Numbered from the stretch's first letter, positions 34,407 through 43,355 are shown. The stretch: DNA of 64,000 bases from Streptomyces sp. NBC_01314 (GCF_041435215.1 NZ_CP108394.1:4898001-4962000); one strand, 5' to 3'. Notes: generated by a model from the sequence alone, not told the origin. Numbers and translations: made by a program.

Positions 34407-35132
34407 ATGACGACGAACCCGCGAGTCACCGCGTCCATCCGTCTCGACGAACTCATCGATGCCATCAAGAAGGTCCACCCGGAACCGCTCGACCAGCTCC
34501 AGGACGCGGTGATCGCCGCGGACCACCTCGGCGAGGTGGCCGACCACCTGATCGGCCACTTCGTGGACCAGGCCCGGCGTTCGGGCGCATCCTGGACGGA
34601 GATCGGCAAGAGCATGGGGGTGACCCGGCAGGCAGCGCAGAAGCGGTTCGTGCCGAAGGGCGAGAACGATCTCGACGCCAGCCAGGGGTTCAGCCGCTTC
34701 ACCCCGCGCGCCCGGAACGTGGTCTCGGCCGCGCACGACGAGGGCAAGGCCGCCGGTGCCGTCGAGGGGGTACCCGCCCACCTCGTCCTCGGCCTGCTCG
34801 CCGAACCGGAGGGACTCGGCGCCAAGGCGCTCGTCGCCCAGGGCGTCTCCCCCGAGTCCGTACGGCAAGCCGCCACAGCCGCCCTGCCGCCGGCCTCCGC
34901 CGAGGTGCCCGAACTCATCCCCTACGGCTCCGAAGCCAAGAAGGTCCTCGAACTCACCTTCCGCGAGGCCCTCCGCCTCGGCCACAACTACATCGGCACG
35001 GAACACATCCTGCTCGCGCTGCTGGAGTTCGAGAACGGGGAGGGAGTACTGAGCGGACTGGGTGTGACCAAGGAGGCCACGGAGACGGACGTGGCAGAGG
35101 CGCTACGGACGCTGGCAGAAGAGCGGGCGTAG
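34407..35132 (+). CDS. HTH-ClpN fusion protein, probable autoregulator
   Basis: A 241-residue protein. An N-terminal helical region holds a helix-turn-helix (GASWTEIGKSMGVTRQAAQKRF, about residues 60-81, of which GASWTEIGKSMGVTRQ is the core). From about residue 92 there are two Clp-N repeats (FTPRARNVVSAAHDEGKA and LELTFREALRLGHNYIGTEH), the adaptor- and substrate-binding domain of ClpC/ClpA, with no ATPase part. It may sense Clp substrates or adaptors and repress genes. The tandem palindromes directly upstream suggest autoregulation. The ATG has no ribosome site. Confidence 0.85.
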   Translation: MTTNPRVTASIRLDELIDAIKKVHPEPLDQLQDAVIAADHLGEVADHLIGHFVDQARRSGASWTEIGKSMGVTRQAAQKRFVPKGENDLDASQGFSRFTPRARNVVSAAHDEGKAAGAVEGVPAHLVLGLLAEPEGLGAKALVAQGVSPESVRQAATAALPPASAEVPELIPYGSEAKKVLELTFREALRLGHNYIGTEHILLALLEFENGEGVLSGLGVTKEATETDVAEALRTLAEERA

Positions 35133-35190
35133 AACGCCTCCGGCTTCGACGTACGACGGGCACCCGCAAGCAGACCAATCACCCCGTTCG

Positions 35191-35227
35191 CCTGACGGAC
35201 CCTGGCGTCGCCGCAGGCTCCGTCAGG
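35191..35227 (+). terminator. Hairpin after the HTH-ClpN gene
   Basis: CCTGACGGA (35191-35199) pairs perfectly with TCCGTCAGG (35219-35227), with a 19-base loop that can fold further. It lies about 60 bases after the stop. Confidence 0.65.
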
Positions 35228-35408
35228 TCCAAGTTTCACCCGCCGAAGCCCGGGCGACGGCTACCCGCCGAAGCGCATGGGCGCGCCGAGCACCCCGGCG
35301 CCCTTGATCAACACTGCATCGTGGGGGGTGCCTCTATGTTCTTCGTCAAGCGTGCGCGCAGCTTCTGCCCGGTTCGATCTTCTCTCTAGGGCATGAGACT
35401 GTCTGGTC

Positions 35409-35825
35409 GTGGCAGAGATGGCGAGTGGGTTGGACGAGGCCTTGGCTGAGGCGTCATCTCCTTCGTGGACGCAACGTGTTCGTGCCGGGTGTGACCTTGC
35501 TTCCTTCGCTGATGTTCCTCAGGCTGCGGAAACGCTGGTGGGACTGCTGCTGGACGTCGAGGACACGGCGGTGACCCGGCAGACGGCAGAGGCCCTGGCC
35601 CGGGTGGGGACGGTGTCCGCCATAAGGCTTATCGCTCTCGCGGTTGCCGAGGCTGACGACAACCGGGCCGACTGGCTGCAGACCGGGGTGCATGACGCGC
35701 TCGTGGGACTGGGCGGTGTGCCGGACGTCGCAGCGGCCTGCGGGAAGCTCGCCCGGGATCCGGAAGAAGCTGTCCGTCGGGGGGCCGCAGAAATCTCGGC
35801 ATGGGCAGACGACAGAAGGTGTTGA
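35409..35825 (+). CDS. HEAT-repeat-like small protein
   Basis: A 138-residue all-helical protein with repeated helix pairs (RVRAGCDLASFADVPQAAETLVGLL, then VTRQTAEALARVGTVSAIRLIALA, then DALVGLGGVPDVAAACGKLA; each is shown only in part), the pattern of HEAT or PBS-lyase repeats that bind other proteins. Codon use is less GC-biased than in its neighbours, which suggests recent acquisition. GTG 35409 has no clear ribosome site. Function unknown. Confidence 0.7.
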   Translation: MAEMASGLDEALAEASSPSWTQRVRAGCDLASFADVPQAAETLVGLLLDVEDTAVTRQTAEALARVGTVSAIRLIALAVAEADDNRADWLQTGVHDALVGLGGVPDVAAACGKLARDPEEAVRRGAAEISAWADDRRC

Positions 35826-35852
35826 TCTGCGTCGACCTGTCTGCGGGCTGGT

Positions 35853-36445
35853 TCATGCAGCCGTTGCCCGGGGCATGCGGGGTTCGTAGAAGGTGCCGTC
35901 GCGGAGCATCGCGAAGAGCACGTTGATCCGTTGTCGGGCGAGGCGGAGGAGGGCTTGGGTGTGGGTCTTTCCGCGTGTCCGGCATTTGTCGTAGGTAGGT
36001 GCAGGAGGTCGGGTCGTGGAAGGCGGTGAACGCGGAGAGGAACATGGCGCGTTTGAGTTGCCGGTTGCCGCCTCTGGGGACGTGTCCGCCGTGGATCGAT
36101 GTCCCTGAGGACTTCGTGGCCGGGGCGAGGCCGGCGTAGGAGGCGAGGTGGGCGGCTGTGGGGAAGCTGGTGCCGTCGCCGACAGTGACCAGTAAGGTGG
36201 CGGCGGTCCTCCAGCAGGGTGCTGATCTGGGCTTCTATCGCCCGGCGTTGTTCGTGGACGGCGCCGAGCGAGCGGGCCAGGGAGGGGATCACGATGTCGA
36301 GCGTGCCGGTTCCCGGGACGACGACGGTCTGTTCGTCGAGCGCGTCGAACACATCGTCGACCAGCCGTTTCGCCATGCGCAGGGCCTTCGGGCGGATCAC
36401 CTCGACCAGCCTGCGGCGTCCGGCCTTTCGCAGCGCGGCCGGAGA
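35853..36445 (-). pseudogene. IS110 family transposase remnant
   Basis: Three frames together give the C-terminal part of an IS110/IS116/IS902 transposase. The first is RPKALRMAKRLVDDVFDALD with VVPGTGTLDIVIPSLARSL (frame ending near 36190). The second is GDGTSFPTAAHLASYAGLAP and HVPRGGNRQLKRAMFLSAF. The third is RLARQRINVLFAMLRDGTFY. At least two frame changes and loss of the MPGVG-type segment are needed, and the N-terminal DEDD catalytic domain is missing. It cannot be active. Confidence 0.85.
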
Positions 36446-36852
36446 TCATGAGATCGGTTGCAGTCTGCTGCCCCGCCGTAGATCCCGTGACTGCCCTCGC
36501 AAGATCCGTTCCTGCATCACCGGCTACGCCAGCAAAGTCCCTGGCGAACCCTCCAGCAGCCGACGTCCACCGATCACCGTGGTTTTGAACAACCGGTGGC
36601 ACGACCACTGAAGCAACGGCATTGCCATGCCTTCGACAGAGGGGGAACAACCATGCCGGGCCCGGAGGCCAGCAGTCCCATTGCGGGACCGCGAAAAGGA
36701 TAACGGGGGCGACAACGCAGGAGGTCAGCTGGTGGTGGGGTGCGTTGGCCGCTCGCCAGAGGCTCGGGCGGACTCAACAATCGTTCGCCCTGATGCACAG
36801 CAAGTGAGTCTGAGGGCCGCCCGCCTCATTCTTTGAGCCCCAGCAAGAACTC
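36446..36852. other. Gene-poor region next to the IS110 remnant
   Basis: No supported gene. Around 36650-36700 a GGGGGAACAACC-ATG start gives a 16-codon peptide (MPGPEASSPIAGPRKG), and further right a broken frame reads LAARQRLGRTQQSFAL, which faintly resembles the start of an XRE regulator. This may be a decayed regulator gene. Confidence 0.45.
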
Positions 36853-37536
36853 CTAACGGAAAGCCCTCGTGCCGCCTTCCGTTTCGTGGTGGCTCGGTCC
36901 GGCCGCGTAGGCCAGCGGAGGTGCGATCGCCTGGGCATCCGCTCCCTCGCCGACCCACAGCGCGATGAACAACGCGGCGGTCGCTTCCAGAAGTCCCGCA
37001 CGTTCGAGACCGCCCCCAGCCACGGGTTCACAGCCCACGTCCTGCACCAACTCGCGTACGCGCGCGAGGGCCGCCTCGTCGTCTCCGCAGACGGGCACGG
37101 CCAGCGGCCTTCCATGGAAGACGGGCGGCCGCATGCGCCACACGTCCTCGTGACAGAGATTGAAAGCCTTGATCACGTGGGCTCCCGGTGCTGCCGCAAC
37201 CAGTTGCTGTGCGGCCGAGGGGCCTCCTTCCGTCAGCAGTCGGAAGCCTGGTCCAACAGGGTTGGAGCAGTCGAGCAGCACCTTGCCGTCAAGGGCCGCG
37301 TGCAGGTCCCGTGCCACGTCTGCTCCCGCCCCGAAGGGCAGTGCTGCCAACACCACTTGGCCCGACTCGGCCGCCGCACGTAGGCTGGCCGACTTCGCAC
37401 TGCCTCCGATGCGCATCGCGAGCCGCTCCGCCTTGTGCGCGTCTCGTCCCCCGATGGTCACCTCGTGACCGGACCGTACCCAGTGGGTGGCGAGCGCGTC
37501 GGCCATGTTGCCGGTTCCCAGTACGCCGATTCTCAT
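36853..37536 (-). CDS. NAD(P)-binding oxidoreductase (F420-reductase/NpdG-like)
   Basis: A 227-residue protein starting with a Rossmann dinucleotide motif (MRIGVLGTGNMADALA) followed by HEVTIGGRDAHKAERLA, which suggests an NADPH-type ribose-phosphate site. The later segments VLLDCSNPVGPGF and VIKAFNLCHEDVWRM match the NADP oxidoreductase coenzyme-F420-dependent family. ATG 37536 follows GAGAGGG by 8 bases. It is divergent from the HxlR regulator 74 bases away, which probably controls it. Confidence 0.88.
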   Translation of the reverse strand: MRIGVLGTGNMADALATHWVRSGHEVTIGGRDAHKAERLAMRIGGSAKSASLRAAAESGQVVLAALPFGAGADVARDLHAALDGKVLLDCSNPVGPGFRLLTEGGPSAAQQLVAAAPGAHVIKAFNLCHEDVWRMRPPVFHGRPLAVPVCGDDEAALARVRELVQDVGCEPVAGGGLERAGLLEATAALFIALWVGEGADAQAIAPPLAYAAGPSHHETEGGTRAFR

Positions 37537-37610
37537 CACGCGTTCCCTCTCCGTGCCTGCTTCGACCGTTCGCACCGACGCTAGAGGGCCTATCGGGCAC
37601 CATTTGGTTC

Positions 37611-37988
37611 GTGACGACCGACGCCTTCCTCGCCGACTGCCGCGCCCGCCTCGCCTTCGACCTGCTTTCCAACACCTGGAACTCCGTGGTGCTCTGGGCG
37701 CTGCGCGACGGCCCCAGGCGCCCGGTCGAGCTGCGGGAGCGGATCGGGGGCATCAGTTCCAAGGTCCTCACCGAGACTCTCCGCCGACTGCAGTTCAACG
37801 GACTGGTCGACCGACAGACGCACTCGGACGCATCACGGGTCGAGTATCAACTCACCGCTTTGGGCCGCACCTTGCTGGCTCCCATCGACGCCGTTGGCGC
37901 ATGGGCCTTCGAGCACGGCGATGAGGTTTTGGCAGCCCAGGAAGCAGCATGCGCTTCCGACCCGCAGTCCCCTCCTCCTACTCGCTAG
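37611..37988 (+). CDS. HxlR family transcriptional regulator
   Basis: A 125-residue winged-helix regulator: LLSNTWNSVVLWALRDGP, RPVELRERIGGISSKVLTETLRRL and the wing RVEYQLTALGRTLL. HxlR proteins sense aldehydes, quinones or redox stress, and many act on a divergent oxidoreductase, as here. The GTG start at 37611 lacks a ribosome site. The family cysteine often found near residue 10 is present in FLADCRARLAF. The gene runs into the IS5 fragment. Confidence 0.88.
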   Translation: MTTDAFLADCRARLAFDLLSNTWNSVVLWALRDGPRRPVELRERIGGISSKVLTETLRRLQFNGLVDRQTHSDASRVEYQLTALGRTLLAPIDAVGAWAFEHGDEVLAAQEAACASDPQSPPPTR

Positions 37989-38120
37989 ACCGGTCAGCAG
38001 CGCGAGCGCAGACGTCGCCACAGATGAGAGCACAGCCCAGGGTGAGGAAGGCTTCGTGGTTGTCGTCGCGTCTCTCCCAGCGGATCCGCAGGCGGCGGAA
38101 CCAGTGCGTAGCCCGAGCCC
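37978..38120 (-). pseudogene. IS5-type transposase C-terminal fragment
   Basis: The frame reads WFRRLRIRWERRDDNHEAFL then TLGCALIC, the conserved C-terminal end of IS5-family (IS4/IS5 DDE) transposases. The rest of the gene is absent. The fragment overlaps the last codons of the HxlR gene, so the insertion or deletion reached its 3' end. Confidence 0.8.
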
Positions 38121-38135
38121 CGTCCGGGACTCGAC

Positions 38136-38163
38136 AGCACCCCCAGCAGGTGTCGGGGGTGCT
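38136..38163. terminator. Hairpin before the DNA polymerase gene
   Basis: AGCACCCCC (38136-38144) pairs with GGGGGTGCT (38155-38163) around a 10-base loop, between the IS5 fragment and the polymerase gene. Confidence 0.5.
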
Positions 38164-38259
38164 CGATCGCGTAGACGAAGACCGGCTCCCGGGCCCCGCC
38201 CGCCGCACCGGCCCCGCGTATCAGCATCAATGTCAGACCCCCCTGCCACACTCGCACCC

Positions 38260-39972
38260 ATGACCGACCGCTGGGCGCTCGCGACGACCGAGGACGGGGG
38301 CGTGGAGGTGGCCCCCCTCGGGGTGGACGGCGTGCTCGCGGGGCCGGTGGTGCGGGAGGCGGACCTCGGGGAGGCGGTGCGGCGGCGGGGGCCGGACGTC
38401 GGTCGGTGGGTGTGGCGGGCCACCACCGAGATCTACCCCCGCCTGCTCGCCGGGGGCGTCCGCGTGGAGCGGTGTTATGACATCGAGGACGCCGAGAGTC
38501 TGCTCCTGGGGCATGAGGGGCGGCTCGGGGAGCCGCGTTCCGCGGCCGCCGCGCTCGCCCGGCTCCGTCACGGTCCCGTGCCGCCGGATCCGCCCCAGCG
38601 GTCGGCCGACCCCGGCGCACAGCCGTCCCTCTTCGAGCCCCGCCCCGTCCACGTCCCCCTCACCGACCTCGTCGAGGTGTACGCGGACCAGCAGCGGCGG
38701 CACGACGCCACCGCGCACCCGGACCGGATGCGGCTGCTGACCGCCGCCGAGTCGGCCGGGATGCTCGTCGCCGCCGAGATGAACCGGGCGGGGCTGCCGT
38801 GGCGGGCCGATGTGCACCGGGGGGTGCTGCACGAGTTGCTCGGCGAGCGGTATGTCGGCGGTGGTGAGCCCCGCCGGCTGGCCGAGCTCGCCGTCGAGGT
38901 GTCGAACGCCTTCGGGCGGCGGGTGCGGCCCGATCTGCCCGCCGATGTCGTCAAAGCCTTCGGGCAGGCCGGGATCCGGATCCGCTCCACCCGCCGCTGG
39001 GAGATCGAGAGTCTCGATCACCCTGCCGTGAAGCCGCTCCTCGAATACAAGAAGCTGTACCGGATCTGGGTCGCCCACGGGTGGTCCTGGGTGCAGGACT
39101 GGGTCCGGGACGGGCGGTTCCGGCCCGAGTTCCTCGCGCACGGCACCGTCACCGGACGGTGGGTCACCAACGGCGGGGGCGCCCTCCAGATCCCCAAGGT
39201 GATCCGCCGCGCCTGCGTCGCCGACCCCGGCTGGCGGCTCGTCGTCGCCGACGCCGACCAGATGGAACCCCGGGTGCTGGCCGCGATCTCCCGCGACCCC
39301 GGGCTCATGGAGGTCGCGGGCCGCCCCTCCGACCTCTACCAGTCCGTCTCCGACCGCGCCTTCTCCGGCGACCGGGCGCAGGCCAAGCTCGCCGTGTTGG
39401 GTGCCGTGTACGGACAGACGTCCGGGGACGGGCTCAAGAATCTCGCCGCACTGCGCCGACGGTTCCCGCGCGCCGTGCGGTACGTCGACGACGCGGCCCG
39501 CGCGGGCGAGGAGGGCCGGCTCGTACGGACCTGGCTCGGGCGTACGTGCCCGCCGGCGGCCGGGGCATCCGACGCGGCGGGCGAGGAGGCGGGTATCCCC
39601 CAGGCCGACCCCGACCTCGAATCCCCGGAACAGGGGCACGGGCAGGGGAACGAGTGGGTGCCCGGGTACGCCTCCACCAACTCCCGTGCCCGTGGGCGGT
39701 TCGCCCGCAACTTCGTCGTTCAGGGCAGCGCCGCCGACTGGACCCTGCTCCTCCTCGCCGCCCTCCGGCGCGCCCTCGACGGTATGGCCGCCGAGCTGGT
39801 CTTCTTCCAGCACGACGAGGTGATCGTGCACTGTCCGCAGGAGGAGGCGGAGGCCGTCGTGGCGGCGATCCGGGAGGCGTCCGAGCTGTCGGGGCGGCTG
39901 ACGTTCGGGCAGACGCCGGTGCGGTTTCCGTTCACCACGGCGGTGGTGGAGTGCTATGCCGATGCGAAATGA
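38260..39972 (+). CDS. Bifunctional 3'-5' exonuclease/DNA polymerase (family A-like)
   Basis: A 570-residue protein. The C-terminal two-thirds carry family A polymerase motifs: motif A VVADADQMEPRVLA, motif B AKLAVLGAVYGQTSG, and motif C FFQHDEVIVH, plus LAHGTVTGRWVTN. The N-terminal 150 residues are in the place of a 3'-5' exonuclease but are poorly conserved. A stretch of about 40 low-complexity residues (PPAAGASDAAGEEAGIPQAD and on) interrupts the fingers. It resembles the actinomycete SCO3434-type protein. ATG 38260 and 38230 are both possible and neither has a ribosome site. Confidence 0.92.
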   Translation: MTDRWALATTEDGGVEVAPLGVDGVLAGPVVREADLGEAVRRRGPDVGRWVWRATTEIYPRLLAGGVRVERCYDIEDAESLLLGHEGRLGEPRSAAAALARLRHGPVPPDPPQRSADPGAQPSLFEPRPVHVPLTDLVEVYADQQRRHDATAHPDRMRLLTAAESAGMLVAAEMNRAGLPWRADVHRGVLHELLGERYVGGGEPRRLAELAVEVSNAFGRRVRPDLPADVVKAFGQAGIRIRSTRRWEIESLDHPAVKPLLEYKKLYRIWVAHGWSWVQDWVRDGRFRPEFLAHGTVTGRWVTNGGGALQIPKVIRRACVADPGWRLVVADADQMEPRVLAAISRDPGLMEVAGRPSDLYQSVSDRAFSGDRAQAKLAVLGAVYGQTSGDGLKNLAALRRRFPRAVRYVDDAARAGEEGRLVRTWLGRTCPPAAGASDAAGEEAGIPQADPDLESPEQGHGQGNEWVPGYASTNSRARGRFARNFVVQGSAADWTLLLLAALRRALDGMAAELVFFQHDEVIVHCPQEEAEAVVAAIREASELSGRLTFGQTPVRFPFTTAVVECYADAK

Positions 39973-39981
39973 GCGCCGTCC

Positions 39982-40018
39982 GTCGAAGAGCTTCGTCGAA
40001 AAGCTTCGTCGAAGAGCG
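39982..40018. repeat. 12-base tandem repeat with hairpin potential
   Basis: AGCTTCGTCGAA-like units occur three times just after the polymerase stop. TTCG and CGAA in each unit let it fold back, so it may act as a terminator for the two convergent genes. A diverged copy of the dispersed repeat (CTGGTCGCGCGGTTCTCCGC) follows at about 40039-40058. Confidence 0.6.
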
Positions 40019-40079
40019 TGGGTTGTCGGGGTCTGTCTGGTCGCGCGGTTCTCCGCCTCCCTCTGACGGGTCGCGGCCC

Positions 40080-43000
40080 CTACCGGTCGCGGTCCTTCAG
40101 CAGTTCCCTCAGTTCCACCGCCACCGTCGAGTCCGTGTCGTCCAGGACCGCCTGGGCGCGCTCCCACTCGCGGTGCGCCTCCTCGACGCGGCCCTGGGCC
40201 CGGAGGAGCAACCCGCGCTGGTGCCGGGCGAGGCCGACGGCGTACTGGTCGGCGCGGCGTTCGGCGAGGTCGAGGAGGAGGGCGCACTCGTGGGACGCGC
40301 GGTCCGGCCGGCCCAGCTCGCGCAGGGCCCGTACCAGGCCGAGCCGGGACTTGGACTCGCCCTGCCAGTCCTCGTCGTCGCCGAGGATGCGCAGGCTCTG
40401 CTCGAAGTTGCGTACGGCGGCGGCCGGTTCGCCGAGTCTGAGGTGGGCGTAGCCGATGTTGCAGTGCGCTGTGTGCCGTACGACGAGGCTGTCGGCCAGC
40501 TCGCCCAGCGCCAGGCTCCGTTCGTGGTGGGCGATGGCGGCCCGCGCGTCGGTGTGCTTGTACAGGTTGCCGAGGTGGCTGAAGGTGACCGCCTCGCCGT
40601 ACGGGTCGCCGAGCTGCCGGGACAGTTCCAGGCTCTGCCGGAGCGTCTCCTCGCTCTCCTCGTACCGGCCGAGGCTCTCCAGTACGAGCCCCCGGTTGTT
40701 CAGGCACCGCCGTACGCACGAGGCGACCCCGAGGCGCCGCCACAGTTTCAGGCCCTCGTCGTTGAGGGCGAGCGCCTCCGAGGCCCGGCCGGACATGAAG
40801 TGCAGCCCGGCCCGGTCGGTCAACGCGAACGCTTCGGCCGCGTCGTCGCCGAGCGACCTCGCCACGTCCAGGGCGAGCCGCCCGAGAACGTCCAGCTCGG
40901 CGAGCCGGCCGCCCCGGTGCAGGTAGGGGAAGAGGTGGCGGACGAGGGCGGGGACGAGGGCCGCGGTGGCGCTGGGCTCGCGGGAGCAGCGGTCCACCAG
41001 GGCGACGATATTGGGGAGTTCACGGTCGCCCCAGGCGAAGGCCTCCTCGGCGGAGGCGAAAGGAGGTTCCGTGGGCTGCCGTTCGGCCGGGGGCGCCTCC
41101 GTCGTGACCTCCGTCTTGGGCGCCGTCGCACGGAGGCGTTCGTCGCGCTCGTAACCCGGTGGGAGCATCACCAGCAGGCTCTGGCGGGCGCGTCCGGCGT
41201 ACCAGCGGAGGGCCTGCTCGACGGCCTCGCCGGTGTCGGCCGTGTCGGCGAGTTCGCGGGCGAAGTGGCGTACGAGGTCGTGGGGGACGTACCGGCCGTA
41301 CGCCGTCTCGTCGAGGAGGGCCACATCGACGAGGCGGTCGAGGGCGGTCTCGGCGCGGAACTCGTCGATGCCGGTGAGGCGGGCGAGGAGAGGTGCGCCG
41401 TACGCGGGCAGGTCGAGGGCGCCGATGCGGCGGAGGGCGTGGGCGGCGTCGCGGTCGGCCTCGCGGTCGGAGGCGCGTAGGGCCTCGTGGGCGACGGCGA
41501 GGGAGCGGCGGACGCTCAGGTCGTCGTATTCGAGGTGGCGCAACCGCCCCTCGGTGGCGGCCAGTTGACCGGCCAGCGCGTCCGGGGTGAGCGCCCGGCG
41601 GGCGGCGAGGCGGGCCGCGACGACGCGGAGGGCGAGCGGGAGGCGGCCGGTGAGTTCGACGAGGGGGTGCGCGGCGTCCAGGCCCGCCGCACGGCCGGAC
41701 GCGGCGCGCAGCAGGGCCGCGCTCTCGTCGTCCGACAGCGGGGCGAGCGGGAAGCGGTGGGCGCCGTCCAGCGCGGTGAGCGGCGAACGGCTCGTCACGA
41801 TGACCGCGCAGCCGGCGCCGGCCGGGAGCAGGGGGCGCACCTGGGCGGCGTGCGCGGCGTCGTCCAGCACCATCAGGGTGCGGGTCGGTGCGAGCGTCGA
41901 GCGGAGCAGCGCGGCCGCCGCGTCCGGGTGTTCGGGGATACGGCGCGGGGCGGTGCCGAGGTCGCGGAGCAGGGCGGCGAGGGCCTGGGCGGGGGTGAGG
42001 GGGGTCATGCCCGGGGTGGCGCCGTGGAGGTTGATGTACAGCTGGCCGTCGGGGAAGTGTTCGGCGAGTTCGTGGGCGAGATGGAGGGCGAGGGCGCTCT
42101 TGCCCACGCCGGCCATGCCGCTGATGACCGCGACGGCGGTCCCCTTTGGCGGCCAGGGGCGCCCATGAGCTCGGGAGGAACTGTTCGTCGGCGAGTGCGG
42201 GTTCGTCGTGGCTTGTCGCGCAGTTCCCCGCGCCCCTAGGGGGGTGGGGGCGCGAGTTGCTTCGTAAGCGTCCGTACTCAATGTCCTACGCAGCTCTGCC
42301 AACGCCTCCCCTCTGCCCGTGAAATGAGCGGGTGGCGGCGGGAGTTGGGCCGGGCGGGGTGGGGGGTCGGTGGGGGCGGCCTCGGTCGACGGACCCTGGG
42401 GCTCTTCGTCGTGCTCGCGCAGGATCTCCACGTGGGCGTCGCGTACCGCGGGGCCCGGTTCCACGCCGAGTTCGTCGAGGAGGCGGGCGCGCAGGTCCCG
42501 GTGGACGGCCAGGGCCTCGGCCTGGCGGCCCGTGCGGTGGAGGACGAGCATGAGGAGCCGGTGGAAGGCCTCGCGGAGGGGGTGCTCGGCAACGAGGGCG
42601 GTGAGTTCGGGGGCGAGGGCGCCGAGCGCGTGCGCTCCGGTGGCCTCCTCGTCCGCGGTGTCGGCCGCGAGGTGGAGTTCGGCTTCGTACCGTCGCTCCA
42701 GGAGCAACAGCCGGGCCTCCTCAAGGCGTTGGACGAAGGCCTGGGCGCGGAGCTCCTCGACCGGCAGGCCGCCGAGCGGTGTCCCTCGCCAGAGGGCGAG
42801 CGCCGCGGCGGACTCGCGCACCGTCCGGGTCCAGTCCCGCCGGGCGTGCGCGGTGCGGGCGGCGCGGGCGTGGGCCTCGAAGACGCGCACGTCCAGCTCG
42901 CCGTCGTCGACCCGCAGCAGATAGCCCGGCGGGATCGCGCGCAGCCGCTCGGGGTCGTCCAACAGCCTGCGCAGGCGGGTCACATGGTTGTGCAGGGACG

Positions 43001-43355
43001 CCTGTGCGGACGGTGGTGGTGTGGCGTCCCAGAGCACGTCCTTCAGGGTGTCGACGGAGACGACCCGCCCGGGTTCGAGCAGCAGCGCGACGAACAGGGC
43101 CCGCATCTTGCCGCTGCCGACGGACCGTACGCCGCCGGCGACATCACGGGACGTACTGCCGGAGACAGCACGGTAAGCACCGGCGGAGACATCGCCGGAG
43201 CCGCCGCCCGATCGGCCACCGTCGCCGTCACCGTCGCCATCGTCGTCGGCGGCACCACGTGCGCGGCCGTCACCGGAATCCACCGCGGCCCCCACGGCCC
43301 CGGCCCCGTACAGAACCGGCGGACCGAGCAGTCCGAACCGCAGCTCGTCCCGCAT
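40080..43355 (-). CDS. AfsR/SARP family regulator with NB-ARC and TPR domains
   Basis: A 1091-residue transcriptional activator. Order: OmpR-type winged helix (RFGLLGPPVL ... MRALFVALLLEPGRVVSVDTL) split by about 65 Asp/Gly/Ser-rich residues; the BTAD domain (FEAHARAARTAHARRDW to DELGVEPGPAVRDAHVEIL); a low-complexity linker encoded by a dispersed repeat; the NB-ARC ATPase (Walker A GMAGVGKSA, Walker B TLMVLDDAAHA, GRLPLALRV); and about six C-terminal TPR motifs. SARP regulators activate secondary metabolism or development, but no pathway genes are adjacent. ATG 43355 is preferred over GTG 43379. Confidence 0.93.
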   Translation of the reverse strand: MRDELRFGLLGPPVLYGAGAVGAAVDSGDGRARGAADDDGDGDGDGGRSGGGSGDVSAGAYRAVSGSTSRDVAGGVRSVGSGKMRALFVALLLEPGRVVSVDTLKDVLWDATPPPSAQASLHNHVTRLRRLLDDPERLRAIPPGYLLRVDDGELDVRVFEAHARAARTAHARRDWTRTVRESAAALALWRGTPLGGLPVEELRAQAFVQRLEEARLLLLERRYEAELHLAADTADEEATGAHALGALAPELTALVAEHPLREAFHRLLMLVLHRTGRQAEALAVHRDLRARLLDELGVEPGPAVRDAHVEILREHDEEPQGPSTEAAPTDPPPRPAQLPPPPAHFTGRGEALAELRRTLSTDAYEATRAPTPLGARGTARQATTNPHSPTNSSSRAHGRPWPPKGTAVAVISGMAGVGKSALALHLAHELAEHFPDGQLYINLHGATPGMTPLTPAQALAALLRDLGTAPRRIPEHPDAAAALLRSTLAPTRTLMVLDDAAHAAQVRPLLPAGAGCAVIVTSRSPLTALDGAHRFPLAPLSDDESAALLRAASGRAAGLDAAHPLVELTGRLPLALRVVAARLAARRALTPDALAGQLAATEGRLRHLEYDDLSVRRSLAVAHEALRASDREADRDAAHALRRIGALDLPAYGAPLLARLTGIDEFRAETALDRLVDVALLDETAYGRYVPHDLVRHFARELADTADTGEAVEQALRWYAGRARQSLLVMLPPGYERDERLRATAPKTEVTTEAPPAERQPTEPPFASAEEAFAWGDRELPNIVALVDRCSREPSATAALVPALVRHLFPYLHRGGRLAELDVLGRLALDVARSLGDDAAEAFALTDRAGLHFMSGRASEALALNDEGLKLWRRLGVASCVRRCLNNRGLVLESLGRYEESEETLRQSLELSRQLGDPYGEAVTFSHLGNLYKHTDARAAIAHHERSLALGELADSLVVRHTAHCNIGYAHLRLGEPAAAVRNFEQSLRILGDDEDWQGESKSRLGLVRALRELGRPDRASHECALLLDLAERRADQYAVGLARHQRGLLLRAQGRVEEAHREWERAQAVLDDTDSTVAVELRELLKDRDR
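42150..42260 (+). repeat. Dispersed repeat copy inside the SARP regulator gene
   Basis: The lead TTCGTCGGCGAGTGCGGGTT and the core TTGTCGCGCAGTTCCCCGCG followed by CCCCTAGGGG match the intergenic copy at 14910-15010. It lies antisense to the gene in the linker just before the NB-ARC Walker A, and leaves the frame open. Confidence 0.75.

Noticed and set aside
36627..36836. Possible small XRE-type regulator gene
   Set aside because: The faint similarity is spread over two frames with early stops. It is at best a relic.
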